DNA from: Helicobacter felistomachi
Lineage (GTDB): Bacteria > Campylobacterota > Campylobacteria > Campylobacterales > Helicobacteraceae
Assembly (NCBI RefSeq): GCF_030296895.1
Contig: NZ_AP028022.1
Location: 248,001-312,000 of the forward strand
DNA: 64,000 nt
Reading direction: 5' to 3'
Positions 54,967 to 64,000 of the stretch are shown piece after piece. The notes under the pieces were generated by a model. The model did no database searches. It worked only from the letters and a program-made list of their open reading frames with translations, and was not told the DNA's origin. The position numbers and the translations under genes are program-made. Each line of letters opens with the position of its first letter. Within the stretch, counting starts at the first letter, position 1.

Positions 54967-55030
54967 TGAAAACTCCTTGCTCTAAACTTTAAAAACAGAT
55001 GAGTGGGTAGAATCTAAAAGACTCCACTGG

Positions 55031-55055
55031 TATAACTGCCTGTATTTTGGTAATA
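55031..55055. promoter_or_regulatory. Possible NikR operator upstream of the FecA-like gene
   Basis: TATAACT, 11-nt spacer, GGTAATA. The known Helicobacter NikR pattern is TATWATT-N11-AATWATA; this site keeps 11 of 14 bases and the exact spacing. It lies about 65-90 bp before the ATG, in a position where it could cover the promoter. AT-rich matches of this quality occur by chance. Confidence 0.3.
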
Positions 55056-55126
55056 AAAATTAAAATTTTTTAATAAATATGGCGTATTGTATTCTAATAA
55101 ACTTAAGATTTTCTAAAAAATTCAGC

Positions 55127-57248
55127 TCAATTAACTTTTTGTTTATCTTCTTCTTCTAGTAAATAATCCTCGCTTTTGACACAAAGGATTCGGGTGTTGT
55201 GGATGCTCGGGCGCACCTTTTTATTTTTAATCAATTCTTCCACTTGGTATTCTTTGCAAGTGCCCTGATTTGGGCGGATATACTTATCTTGCCACTCCAA
55301 ATATTCCTTAGAGTGCGCCACTTGGCTGTCCAAATACTCTTTTTCATACACCTCCACAAACTCCAAAAACTTAGGGCTTAAGTGCAAGTCGTTCTTCTTG
55401 ATGTCGGTTTTTCTCTCGGCTTTGACCTCATCGGTGGTGGTGCTGAACTCTGTGGGGGTGGTTTGTCCCACTTGGGGGGCGTTGGTAGGTCCTAATGGTC
55501 CTTGTGGTGGTGGTGGAGTAAGTGCTGGTCCATTCTGTGGTGGTGTTGGGTTCAATGTGTAAGCACTGGCGGGTTTTAGCCTTGTAACACAGCTTTTCGC
55601 TGTAATTGGCCTTGCTCAAGATAAAGGTATGCGTGGTTGTGGTGGGGCCTAGCACCTCCACCCTAGGGGGCAACTCTGTATAGGGCAGGGTGATCCCCGC
55701 CCCCTTGCCACTGCTCTTATCGGCGTTAAAATCACAAGGCCCTAGTCTTAAAAGTTGCCCGCTGGCTTTATCCAACACATGCATCACGCTCGGCCGTTTG
55801 GCCTGCAATTTTTCATCATCATAGCTCCACACTCCGCAAGCCTCCTCTTGCACCCCACCCATGCCTAAATTTGCCGGCACTTCTAGCCTGGCTTGGGGTT
55901 TTAATTCTAGATTTTTCCCCTCAATTGCACCTTCTTTGGTAGCTTCTTTGTCTGTGGGGGGTTCTTGGCTTGGCTTAGTTGGTTGCTCCTTCTTACCTTC
56001 TGTGGATTCTAGTACCGCCTTCTTTTCTGTGGGTTCTGTGGGTTTATCTTGACTCTCTGTGGGTTTGGTGGTTTCTTTGGAAATTTCCATAAGAGTGCTT
56101 GTCGGGGTTTGGGAGGTTGGAGTAGGTTGCAAGGCTTTAGGCGTGGTGGAGGTGCTTGGGGTTTGGCTTGTGGGGCTTGGCATGGGGGAGGTGCTGGTTT
56201 GTGGATAGTTTAGAGGCAGGGGCATGTAACTTGGACTATAGGTGGGGCTTGGATTGTAAGTGGGTGCACTTGTACTTGAAGGATAGTGTTGGCTTGGGGG
56301 ATTATAGCTTGGACCATAGGGGTTATCATGTTGGGGCTGTGTGCTTTGGGCTTGGTTGTAAGGTTGGTTAAAGTTTTGGTTTTGGCTATACTCTTGTGTG
56401 CTGGCTGTGCGCCTTGTGCTGTGTGTGCGCCTTGTGCTGCGGCTTCTACTCCTTGTACTGGAGCTTGCGGTACGTCTGGAACTTGTAGAGCTTCTTATGC
56501 TGCGCTCCCTTGTGGTGGTGGGGTTAGCAGCGTTAGGGTTAGCAGTGCTGCGTGTACTGCGTGCACTTGTACCTCTAGTCCTTGAGCTTGTACTTCTTGT
56601 GCTCCTTAGTGAGCTTGCAGCACTTCTAGAACGGCTTCTTGCTCTCGTGCTTCTTGTACGCCTTGAACTTGTACTGCGGGTGCGGGTGCTGTAGGTTTTG
56701 GGCGTGGTGGCATAGCTTCTTGGGTTGGTTTTGCTTTCTCTATCTTGGAGGGTTTGTTCTCTCTCTTCTCTTGCTTGTAAAGACATGCTTTGAGGGGCAA
56801 TGGGGTTTAAAAAAGCACTCTTTTCTTGGGGTGAAAAACGGATATAGTCTTGGTACTCTATCCCTAATATTTGCGCCATTTTGGCGGGGCTAGGATCTTT
56901 AAAATAAATGCGGGTGTGTTTGTGGATTTTATCGGGCAAAATCGCCCCTAAATCCTGGGTGGCTTTTAGATCCTTTAGGGGGGTGGTGGATTTGGCTTTG
57001 GTTTGCGTACTCTTTTTGGATTTTTTTAGAGGCAACTTTTTAAGCCATAGGGCCTGCAAAGTGATCTGATTACCCTTAAGTTGGTAGGTCCCCTCTATGA
57101 TGAGTTGCTTTTGAGCGGTGTTTTTATAAACAACAGCCCCGCTAAAGTCCCCACCCTTTTGTTTTAAGGGCAAATCTTCTAGGGTTTGGATGGTGAGGGC
57201 TTGTAGACACAGCGCACACAGAAACCATAAAAACCAAAACATACACAC
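55127..57248 (-). CDS. Secreted protein with RS-rich and Pro/Tyr-rich disordered regions, one frameshift
   Basis: About 706 residues when joined. Signal peptide (FWFLWFLCALCLQA), a small N-terminal domain (TIQTLEDLPLKQKGGDFSGAVVYKNTAQKQLIIEGTYQL), then about 100 residues of Ser/Arg/Thr repeats (TRTRSTSSRRTRSTRARSRS and similar), a YPQ-rich stretch (YNPPSQHYPSSTSAPTYNPS), a TPE-rich stretch, a folded domain (VQEEACGVWSYDDEKLQAKRPSVMHVLDK...LPPRVEVLGP), and a charged C-terminal domain (LSPKFLEFVEVYEKEYLDSQVAHSKEYLEW). The two frames join best at the G6/C6 tract 55474-55479 (one C extra). The upper part alone ends in nonsense. A Helicobacter poly-E-rich protein relative is possible. Function unknown. 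Confidence 0.65.
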
Positions 57249-57251
57249 CCC

Positions 57252-59865
57252 CTAGCCTGTATTGCGTAACCCTTGAGCGATGCCGATAAGCGTACTTTGG
57301 ATGGCGAGTTTCACTTGGTCTTTGGGGTCTTGTTTGAAGGCCTTGATGAGCTCAATTTGTAAGCAGCTGAGCGCATTGATGTAGGGCGTTCTAAACAAAA
57401 TCCCCTGCCTAACAATTGCGTCTTTTTCCAGCAGGGCGTTTTCTTGGCGGATGGCTAAAATGCACTCTAGGCTTGTGGCAAATTCGTTTTCAATCTGCGT
57501 CCAAATCTTTGCCGCATTTGGCACACTGCGAGCAAAGGCGTGGTATTGCCTAGCGATGCCTAAATCCACTTTTAAAAGCACCTGCGCGATGTTATCAAGC
57601 ACCACCTTAAAAAACCCGCCCTCAAGATAGCAGGCTTGTAAGTCTTTTAAATCCACGCTTTTAAGCGCACTGCCCACCCCAAACCACGCAGGCAAAATGC
57701 TGCGGTTTTGCGTCCAAGCAAACACCCACGGAATCGCCCTTAAATCTTCTAGCTTTGTGCTTTCCTTGCGCTTGGCGGGGCGTGAGCCTAAATTCAGCTC
57801 TTGGATGAAGGCAATGGGGGTGGCCTGTTTGAAGTACTCTAAAAAGCCGGGCATGGTGTAGAGTTGGCGGTAGGTGGTATAAGAGATTTGCGAGAGTGCT
57901 TGCATGAGCTCCTTAGTAGCGGGGTTGATGGGGTTTTTAGACAGACCTTGTTTGTCATAGAGCGACTTTTTCAGCAACGCCCCCACAATGTTAGACAGGT
58001 TATTGAGCGCACTCGTGTTGTTTAAATACCTTGAGCTGATCGTCTCCCCCTGTTCGGTGAGCTTCAAGGTGTCTTGCACGCTAAAAAGCGGGGCGCTTAG
58101 GAGCGCGTCCTCTAAACTCCCCCCGCCCCGGCTCACACTCCCTCCCCGCCCGTGGAACAAAATAAACTCCATGCCTAATTCTTGCCCTAAAGCAACTAAT
58201 TGGCAAATCGCCATGTGTAGATTGTAGTTGCTGGCAAAAATCCCCCCATCCTTGCTTGAATCTGAGTAACCCACCATGATTTCTTGGGTGTTTTGCATGC
58301 CCTGTAAATAAGCTTGGTAGTGGGGGTTGGCGTGCAGAGCTTTTAAAATCGCGGGGGCGTGGTTTAAATCTTCAATGGTCTCAAACAGCGGGGTGATGTA
58401 AAGGTCTTTTTCTAGCCCCACTTGTTTTGCCAACCACAGCACGGCGAGCAAGTCGCTCGCCTGTGTTGTCATGGAGATCACCACACTTGAAAAGGTTTCT
58501 TTGGCGATCTTGGTCTGTGCCCAAAGCATGGTTAAAAAGGCTTCAAGCAATCGTTTACATTCTAAGCTCACTTGGGGCAATAAAGGCCAAAAAGAGATGG
58601 GCTCTAGCTCTAGGGCGTGGTTTAGGGCTTCTAGCTTTTGCTCTTCAGGCAGGGCGTAAAAATCGGTGGCAAGAGAAAGCAGGGAAAAGACCTCGCTAAG
58701 GGCATTGACAAACACTGCCCTATGTTCTCTAAAATCCAAACTGAGTAAATGAAACCCCGTAAGTAAGACGAGATTTTTAAAACGCAACATAGAGCCCTGC
58801 AAACTTGGCTCTAAATTTTCTAAGAGCAAATCTATGTCGGCGGCAAGTTCGTTGGCATTTTGGTAGCTAAAGTCGATGGGGGTGGGCGAATTTAGGGCGA
58901 TGAGGCGGTTTTTTAACTTAGTTTGCATTAAAAGCAATTTCGCTCTAAAGGGCTCTTTAGGGTGCAATCTCGCGCTGGTGGGGTCTAGTTTGTGGTAAGA
59001 TTCTTTTAAATCCTCTTGCAGGGCAACAGAGATGGGGCAAAAATCCACAGAGATGGAGAGTTCGCGGCGCAATTTGTCTAGCTCTTTGAGGTAGAGGTCG
59101 ATGACAAAGTGGTGTTGGATCGCGATGACTTCACGCATGAGAGCGTTGGTAACCATGGGGTTGCCATCTCTATCTCCGCCGATCCAACTGCCCAGTTTTA
59201 AGGGGAGGGGGTGGGGGGGTTTTAAATGCGGCTTGGATTTGTTGGCATAAATCTAAACAGCTAGGTAAAAAAGAGTTTTCTAAAATATACAGCAAATTGT
59301 CTAGCTCAAAGAGCACTTCTAGTTTTTCTTGGCGCACAAGGTGGCTTTTATACAGTAGGCGCAGGCGGTAGGCCAGTCTCTCTTTGGCCTTTTTCATGGC
59401 AGCTGGGTCGCAGGGGCGGTCAAAAATCGTGGCAAGGTCGCTAAACATTTCTTGGATGGCTTCTAAAAAGGTGCGGCGCATGGACTGCGTGGGGTGGGCG
59501 GTGAAGACGGGGTAAAAGTGGATGTGTTGCAGTTTATCGGCAAGTTCTTTTGGGCTAAAGCCCGCATGGCTTAGATCGTTGTGGGTTTTATCTAGCCCCA
59601 TTGTGGAGGGTTGCTTGTTCTTATAGTGTTCTTCTACAAGATTTGCCAAAATATGGCAGAGCGAAAAGGCTTTAATCACGTCTAAAATTTGGTCGGATTC
59701 GATCGTGGCTTGCAATTCGTGGGCTAATTGTGTGGGGGGGGCGTAGCTCTTAAATAAATGTTTTAGGGTGCTGAAATAGCCCGTGCTTTTAGGGCTAAAC
59801 TCTTGCAAAATCTCTAGCAGCAAGTCTTGCAAAAAATCCAACTCAACCTGTATGTTTTGTGGCAT
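57252..59865 (-). CDS. ppc: Phosphoenolpyruvate carboxylase, one frameshift
   Basis: 870 residues when joined, normal for the family. Start at the ATG at 59865 (AGGAG 6 nt upstream). Signatures: FTAHPTQSMRR near residue 135 (catalytic His), then, after the break, MVTNALMREV, MVGYSDSSKDGGIFASNYNLHMA and FHGRGGSVSRGGG (bicarbonate/PEP-binding loop), and EIFRTPYINALSCLQIELIKAF with C-terminal NTG. The break lies in the C7/G7 tract 59213-59219; one C fewer gives LKLGSWIGGDRDGNPMVTN. It fixes bicarbonate onto PEP to form oxaloacetate, an anaplerotic reaction. H. pylori has no ppc. Next to ilvC but divergent from it. Confidence 0.92.
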
Positions 59866-59938
59866 GCGCTCTCCTAAAAACAAAACTTAAGTTGTTTTCG
59901 TCTACAATAAAGGCTTATCATAAACAGAAGGGTAATTT

Positions 59939-60931
59939 ATGGGCGATTTACCCATTTACACCGATCAAGATGGCAATTTAGAAACGCTTTTGAGCCAAAA
60001 GGTCGCTATTTTGGGCTACGGGGCGCATGGACGGGCTCACGCACTTAATCTAAGAGACAGCGGGGTGGCGGTGCAAATCGGGTTATATGATGGCAGCCCG
60101 AGCATTGCCATTGCTAAGAAAGACGGCTTTGAGGTCTACACCTTAAAAAAATGCGTGCAAGAGTGCGCCATTTTGGCCTTACTTCTGCCCGATGAAATCC
60201 ATGGCGACATTTACAAGCAAGAAATCGCGCCCCATATCAAACCCGGACAAACTCTCATCTTCGCCCATGGCTTTAGCGTGTGCTTTGGGCAAGTGGCCGC
60301 CCCTGAGGGGGTGGGTTTGGTCCTTGTTTCCCCTAAGGGTACGGGCTATGCCTTGCGGGAGAATTACAAAGAAGGGCGGGGAGTCTTTGCGCTCATGGGC
60401 GTGCAACAGGACAACACCGCCCACAACGCTAAAGACATTGCCCTAAGTTACGCCTGCGCGTTGGGCTGTGGACGGGCGGGGATTTTGGAAACCACTTTTA
60501 AAGACGAAACCCATTGCGATCTTTTTGGCGAGCAGGTGGTGCTGTGCGGAGGGGTGGAGCACCTATTGCTCAACGCTTTCAACACCTTAGTGGAGGCAGG
60601 CTACCCTAAAGAAGTCGCCTATTTTGAGTGTGTGCAAGAACTCAAGGTGATTGCCGACTTGATTTATGCTAAGGGGCTGGTGCGCATGCAAGAGCACATC
60701 TCCAACACCGCCGAGTATGGGGGGCTTGAGAGTGGGGGTAAGGTCATTGAGCCCACCATTAAAGAGCGTATGCAAAAGGTGCTGGATAAAATCCAAGACG
60801 GCTCGTTTGCTAAAAGTTTCTTAGAAGAGAAAGAACAGGGCTACCCTAAAATCCACAGCAATAGAAAGGCTCTAAAGAGTGAGCTTTTAGAGCAAACAGG
60901 GGCGCATTTGCGTCAATATTTGTTTAAATAG
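59939..60931 (+). CDS. ilvC: Ketol-acid reductoisomerase
   Basis: 330 residues, class I. NADPH-binding [17 protein letters not shown] at about 26-42, [14 protein letters not shown], the VSPKGTG loop and the acidic Mg sites in [11 protein letters not shown] and the C-terminal knotted domain ([38 protein letters not shown]). Converts acetohydroxy acids to dihydroxy acids in Val and Ile synthesis. AGGGTAA precedes the ATG. Nine bp later minD begins, so it leads ilvC-minD-minE-dprA-ruvX, a tight operon. Intact. Confidence 0.97.
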   Translation: MGDLPIYTDQDGNLETLLSQKVAILGYGAHGRAHALNLRDSGVAVQIGLYDGSPSIAIAKKDGFEVYTLKKCVQECAILALLLPDEIHGDIYKQEIAPHIKPGQTLIFAHGFSVCFGQVAAPEGVGLVLVSPKGTGYALRENYKEGRGVFALMGVQQDNTAHNAKDIALSYACALGCGRAGILETTFKDETHCDLFGEQVVLCGGVEHLLLNAFNTLVEAGYPKEVAYFECVQELKVIADLIYAKGLVRMQEHISNTAEYGGLESGGKVIEPTIKERMQKVLDKIQDGSFAKSFLEEKEQGYPKIHSNRKALKSELLEQTGAHLRQYLFK

Positions 60932-60939
60932 GGGCATTT

Positions 60940-61740
60940 GTGGTTATCACGATCACTTCAGGCAAGGGCGGGGTGGGTAAAAGCACTTCTACGGCGAATT
61001 TAGCCATTGGGCTCGCCCGACAGGGCAAGAGAGTCGTGGCGATCGACTTTGACATAGGGCTACGCAATTTAGACATGATTTTAGGCTTAGAAAACCGCAT
61101 CGTGTATGATGTGGTGGATGTGATGGAGGGCAACTGCAAACTGCCCCAAGCCTTGATTAGCGACAAGAAGAATAAAGACCTTTTCTTTTTGCCCGCGTCT
61201 CAGAGCAAGGATAAAAATATCCTAGAAAAGGCCAAAGTGCAAGCTCTGATTGCAGATTTAAGAGGGCAGTTTGATTATGTGCTGATCGACTCGCCCGCTG
61301 GGATTGAAAGCGGGTTTGAACACGCCATGCTCTTTGCTGATCAGGCAATTGTGGTGGTAACACCTGAAGTGAGTAGTGTGAGAGACAGCGATCGCGTGAT
61401 CGGCATCATGGATGCTAAAAGCCAAAAAGTCAAGGAAGGGCAAGAGATGGTCAAACACATTTTAATCAACCGCATCAAGCCTGAGCTTGTGGAGAAACAA
61501 GAAATGCTCTCTAATGAGGATGTGCTAAAAATCCTCGCCCTGCCTTTGATCGGGCTTGTGCCCGAAGACCCTAAGATCATCTCTGCCACAAACACGGGTG
61601 AACCCATCATTTACACCCAAAGCCCGAGCGCTTTGGCGTTTCAGCGCATCACCAAGCGCATTTTGGGTGAAGACGTCCCCTTTGCGGAGTTTAAAGCCAA
61701 ACGGGGCTTAATGGGGGCTTTAAGGGGCTTGTTTGCATGA
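60940..61740 (+). CDS. minD: Septum-site determining ATPase MinD
   Basis: 266 residues, GTG start with AGGGG about 6 nt upstream. Deviant Walker [16 protein letters not shown], switch [27 protein letters not shown], Walker [16 protein letters not shown] and a C-terminal amphipathic membrane-targeting helix ([14 protein letters not shown]). Binds the membrane in the ATP state and with MinC blocks division near poles; MinE stimulates its ATPase. The stop overlaps the minE start (ATGA). Intact. Confidence 0.97.
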   Translation: MVITITSGKGGVGKSTSTANLAIGLARQGKRVVAIDFDIGLRNLDMILGLENRIVYDVVDVMEGNCKLPQALISDKKNKDLFFLPASQSKDKNILEKAKVQALIADLRGQFDYVLIDSPAGIESGFEHAMLFADQAIVVVTPEVSSVRDSDRVIGIMDAKSQKVKEGQEMVKHILINRIKPELVEKQEMLSNEDVLKILALPLIGLVPEDPKIISATNTGEPIIYTQSPSALAFQRITKRILGEDVPFAEFKAKRGLMGALRGLFA

Positions 61741-61985
61741 CCTTACTCACCAAATGGTTTAAGGGCGCAAACAGCGCACACATTGCCAAAGACCGCCTAA
61801 GATTTGTGCTTGCCTATGAGCGCAGTGTCCGCCTACCCTACATGGAAGAGATGAAAAAAGAGATTTTAGCCGTGGTGCAAAAATACACCCAAACAAGCAA
61901 AATCGATGTTAGGGCAAACTCCAACCACGACATAGACACCCTAGAAGTGGAAATTGTGTTGGAAAAACAAACCCCCACTTCTTAA
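61737..61985 (+). CDS. minE: MinE topological specificity factor
   Basis: 82 residues. N-terminal membrane-targeting and MinD-binding segment ([40 protein letters not shown]), then the beta-rich dimerisation domain ([22 protein letters not shown]). Drives pole-to-pole oscillation of MinD. Translationally coupled to minD; dprA starts at the next base after the stop. Confidence 0.95.
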   Translation: MTLLTKWFKGANSAHIAKDRLRFVLAYERSVRLPYMEEMKKEILAVVQKYTQTSKIDVRANSNHDIDTLEVEIVLEKQTPTS

Positions 61986-62801
61986 ATGTTAAGCCCTTTC
62001 ACACCAAGCCCTCTAGACTTTCTACCCTTAAGCTTTAAAGCCCTGAAAAAGCCCCCCAAACTCTTACACTATGTGGGCGATCTCAAGCACCTGCAAGCCC
62101 CTTTGAAAGTCGCCATTGTCGGCACAAGAAAGCCCACCACCTACACCCAGCAAATCACCGCCACACTCGCCAAAGAGCTAGCTAAAATCGGGGCGGTGGT
62201 GGTGAGTGGGGGGGCATTGGGCGTAGACATCATCGCCCAAAAAAACGCCCTACCCCTAACCATCATGTTTGCCCCCTGCTCTTTAAAACGCATTTATCCG
62301 CCCAGCAACGCTGAAGTTATCCAGCAAATTGCTAAAGTGGGGCTGATTTTGAGCGAATATGCTGAAGATTTTCAGCCCTACCGCTCCACATTCTTAGAGA
62401 GAAACCGCCTAGTCATTGCCTTGAGCGATCTTGTCATTATCCCAGAGGCACAGGAAACCAGCGGTTCAATGGCAAGTGCAAGGCTCGCACTGGAGTTAAA
62501 AAAGCCCCTATTTGTCCTGCCCCAAAGGCTGTTTGAGAGTCCGGGTACCAACGCTCTACTCGCCCAAAATAAAGCCACAGCGATTTACGACATTGCCGCC
62601 TTTGTGGGGGATTTGGCGCGCAAGTTTGGCTTAAGTGCCCCCACCACGCCCCCCACAGCCCCAGTCCCAAACGACTTTTTGGCGTTTTGCCAAAAGTCCC
62701 CGAGTTTTGAAGAGGCTTACGCGGTGTTTGGGGATTTGCTGCTCGAGCAAGAGCTCTTAGGCGTGGTGAAAAGAGAGCATGGACGGGTGGTGTTGCTGTG
62801 A
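61986..62801 (+). CDS. dprA: DNA-processing protein DprA
   Basis: 271 residues. Rossmann core: VAIVGTRKPTTYTQQITATLAKELAKIGAVVVSGGALGVDIIAQKNALP, LIVLSEYAEDF, RNRLVIALSDLVIIPEAQETSGSMASARLALELKKPLFVLPQRLFESPGTNALL, and a C-terminal winged-helix-like domain (FCQKSPSFEEAYAVFGDLLLEQELLG). Loads RecA on incoming single strands during natural transformation. The C-terminal domain is the diverged DML1-like form of Helicobacter DprA. Overlaps ruvX by 4 bp (GTGA). Intact. Confidence 0.94.
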   Translation: MLSPFTPSPLDFLPLSFKALKKPPKLLHYVGDLKHLQAPLKVAIVGTRKPTTYTQQITATLAKELAKIGAVVVSGGALGVDIIAQKNALPLTIMFAPCSLKRIYPPSNAEVIQQIAKVGLILSEYAEDFQPYRSTFLERNRLVIALSDLVIIPEAQETSGSMASARLALELKKPLFVLPQRLFESPGTNALLAQNKATAIYDIAAFVGDLARKFGLSAPTTPPTAPVPNDFLAFCQKSPSFEEAYAVFGDLLLEQELLGVVKREHGRVVLL

Positions 62802-63190
62802 TTGTGGCGTGCGACATTGGATTAAAACGCATTGGTTTAGCCATGTGCGTGCAAGACATTATTTTACCCCTAGAGCCGATTTTGCGTATCAATCGCAAAC
62901 AAGCCAGCCAAGAGTTGCAAGCCCTGCTAGAGAGTAAAAATCCTAGCACCCTTGTAGTGGGCTTGCCCCCCGAAAACTACGCTGACACCCGCAAACGCAT
63001 TTTGCACTTTGTGGGGCTATTAAACTTTGCGCCCCTTGTGTTTGTCAATGAGTGCAACACAAGCCTAGATGCCCTAGAAAACACCCACCACCTAAAAGTG
63101 CAAAAACGCCAAAACGCCCGCAAAGACGGCAAGCTAGACAGCCTGGCCGCCTGTGAAATTTTAAAACGCTATCAAGAGATGTTGGTGTAA
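62798..63190 (+). CDS. ruvX: Holliday-junction resolvase-like RuvX (YqgF)
   Basis: 130 residues, GTG start inside the dprA stop. RNase H fold: [12 protein letters not shown] (first Asp), [22 protein letters not shown] and [17 protein letters not shown] (closing Asp). In Helicobacter dprA-ruvX is a stable pair. YqgF acts in 16S rRNA 5' end processing and possibly in recombination. Its 3' end overlaps that of the convergent yebC gene by 19 bp. Confidence 0.93.
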   Translation: MIVACDIGLKRIGLAMCVQDIILPLEPILRINRKQASQELQALLESKNPSTLVVGLPPENYADTRKRILHFVGLLNFAPLVFVNECNTSLDALENTHHLKVQKRQNARKDGKLDSLAACEILKRYQEMLV

Positions 63191-63894
63191 AGGGCGATCA
63201 CATCGTCGTCCTCTTCAATCTTATCTAGGAGTTTCTCGCTCTCGGCTAGGGCTTGCTCGCTTAAGCTAATGGGGGCATTGGCGATGCGCTGCAAACTTGC
63301 CTTTTGCACGGGGATTTTTAGGGTTTCAAAACCCTCATTTAGCTGTTTGAAGTCTTGGTAATCGCCGATGGCAAAAAAGCTCTCCCCCTCCACTTCTAGG
63401 CTCTCTAGCCCATAGTCGATTAAACTTAACTCCAAATCCTCTAAAGATAGATTTAAAGGCTTTAAATCCTCCAAATGTCCTTCTAAGACGCTTTTTCTAG
63501 AAAACATGAACTCCAAAGAGCCGTTATTGACAATGCTCGCCCCCGGGGTTTTGTTGAAGTAGCTTTTTAAATTAGCGATGGTGCGCGTGGGGTTGTCTGT
63601 CATGCACTCAATGAAGAGCAACACGCCGTGGTTAGCCTTGCCCTCGTAGCTCACCTCCACCAACTGCCCCTCTTTGCTGCTCGCCCGCTTAATCGCCGCG
63701 TCTATGTTGTCTTTAGGCATATTTTGCGCCTTGGCGTTTAAAATGGCGGTGCGTAATTTGGCGTTGCTGGCTGGATCGCCTCCGCCCTCTTTGGCTGCCA
63801 AAGTGATGGCTTTGGCAAGTTTAGGAAACACCTTACTCATTTTATCCCAGCGCTTTTCTTTGGCTGCCCGTCTATATTCAAAAGCCCGTCCCAT
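63172..63894 (-). CDS. yebC: YebC/PmpR-family regulator or translation factor
   Basis: 240 residues, the normal length. [71 protein letters not shown] is the YebC signature; later [37 protein letters not shown]. YebC proteins have been described as transcriptional regulators and, more recently, as ribosome-associated factors that help proline-rich stretches. The ATG overlaps the hemB stop (TAATG), so it is co-transcribed behind hemB. Confidence 0.95.
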   Translation of the reverse strand: MGRAFEYRRAAKEKRWDKMSKVFPKLAKAITLAAKEGGGDPASNAKLRTAILNAKAQNMPKDNIDAAIKRASSKEGQLVEVSYEGKANHGVLLFIECMTDNPTRTIANLKSYFNKTPGASIVNNGSLEFMFSRKSVLEGHLEDLKPLNLSLEDLELSLIDYGLESLEVEGESFFAIGDYQDFKQLNEGFETLKIPVQKASLQRIANAPISLSEQALAESEKLLDKIEEDDDVIALYTNIS

Positions 63895-64000
63895 TAAAAT
63901 CCTTTCTGTAGTAGCTGAGCCACTTCTTTGGCGTGGTAACTGATGATGATGTCCGCTCCCGCCCTTTTAAAGGCGGTCATGGTTTCTAAAAGTAAATTGT
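63894..64000 (-). CDS. hemB: Delta-aminolevulinic acid dehydratase HemB, C-terminal end only
   Basis: 34 residues plus stop: [34 protein letters not shown], the closing helix-strand-helix of porphobilinogen synthase (family RAGADxIxxYxAKE). The start is beyond the window. Overlaps the yebC start by one base. HemB makes porphobilinogen for haem. Confidence 0.85.
   Translation of the reverse strand, partial: NLLLETMTAFKRAGADIIISYHAKEVAQLLQKGF

Noticed and set aside
56286-56694. Cys/Ala/Val-rich frames opposite the RS-rich domain
   Set aside because: Produced by the repetitive codons of the RS region read on the other strand.
1-64000. tRNA or rRNA genes
   Set aside because: No cloverleaf with a GTTCGA-type T-loop or rRNA signature was spotted by eye. 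Small RNAs could be missed; tRNAscan and Infernal would settle it.

Overview
The window reads as a chromosomal segment of a gastric, non-pylori Helicobacter. It carries a histidine-rich Hpn protein, an HpaA-type lipoprotein, Hof/Hop-type outer-membrane proteins, FecA-like receptors, an LpxR deacylase and the Helicobacter gene order fliF-fliG-fliH-dxs. It also carries ppc and a periplasmic nitrate reductase (napA-napG-napH), which H. pylori lacks. The species (felis, bizzozeronii, salomonis or a relative) cannot be fixed from the sequence alone.

Layout. 1-6.6 kb is a surface-polysaccharide patch: four glycosyltransferases, two of them close paralogues, then a truncated polysaccharide-deacetylase-like gene running tail to tail into a truncated FecA-like gene. 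About 6.9-27.1 kb is an accessory block built from plasmid parts: a ParA/ribbon-helix-helix partition locus behind a roughly 32-bp iteron-like array, one intact Rep_3 initiator, a relaxase gene broken into three frames, a second relaxase fragment, three HI1419/HI1420-type toxin-antitoxin pairs, a vapD inactivated by a 17-nt duplication, an MscS-like channel, a Sel1-repeat protein and four copies of an Abi-like gene with a HEPN motif. 28.2-36.7 kb returns to chromosomal genes (edd, hpn, crcB, hpaA, a Hof porin), a tiny charged protein and a 938-residue membrane protein with a possible nuclease centre. 37-39.8 kb is a second, 5'-truncated plasmid rep remnant that directly abuts the 3' end of the nap genes. 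39.9-64 kb is mostly housekeeping: nap, a PAP2 phosphatase, flagellar basal-body genes, dxs, lpxR, flgG, a full FecA-like receptor, a large disordered secreted protein, ppc, ilvC, minD, minE, dprA, ruvX, yebC and the end of hemB.

Three themes stand out. (1) Each of the four HEPN/Abi genes is followed within about 10-65 bp by a compact GC-rich hairpin element. This resembles AbiF-type protein/RNA toxin-antitoxin modules, and three of the four protein genes are decayed. (2) A 72-bp double-hairpin repeat occurs three times nearly unchanged. Just outside its right end begin 5'-truncated rep and mob genes, so it looks like a module boundary or a mobile-element end. (3) Six otherwise healthy genes (napA, napG, fliH, dxs, the disordered-protein gene and ppc) each carry one 1-nt frameshift, five in G/C homopolymers of five to seven bases and the dxs one in a G-rich tract. 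Several should be essential or operon-critical, so base-calling error is the leading explanation. They are annotated here as full-length genes with the shift noted.
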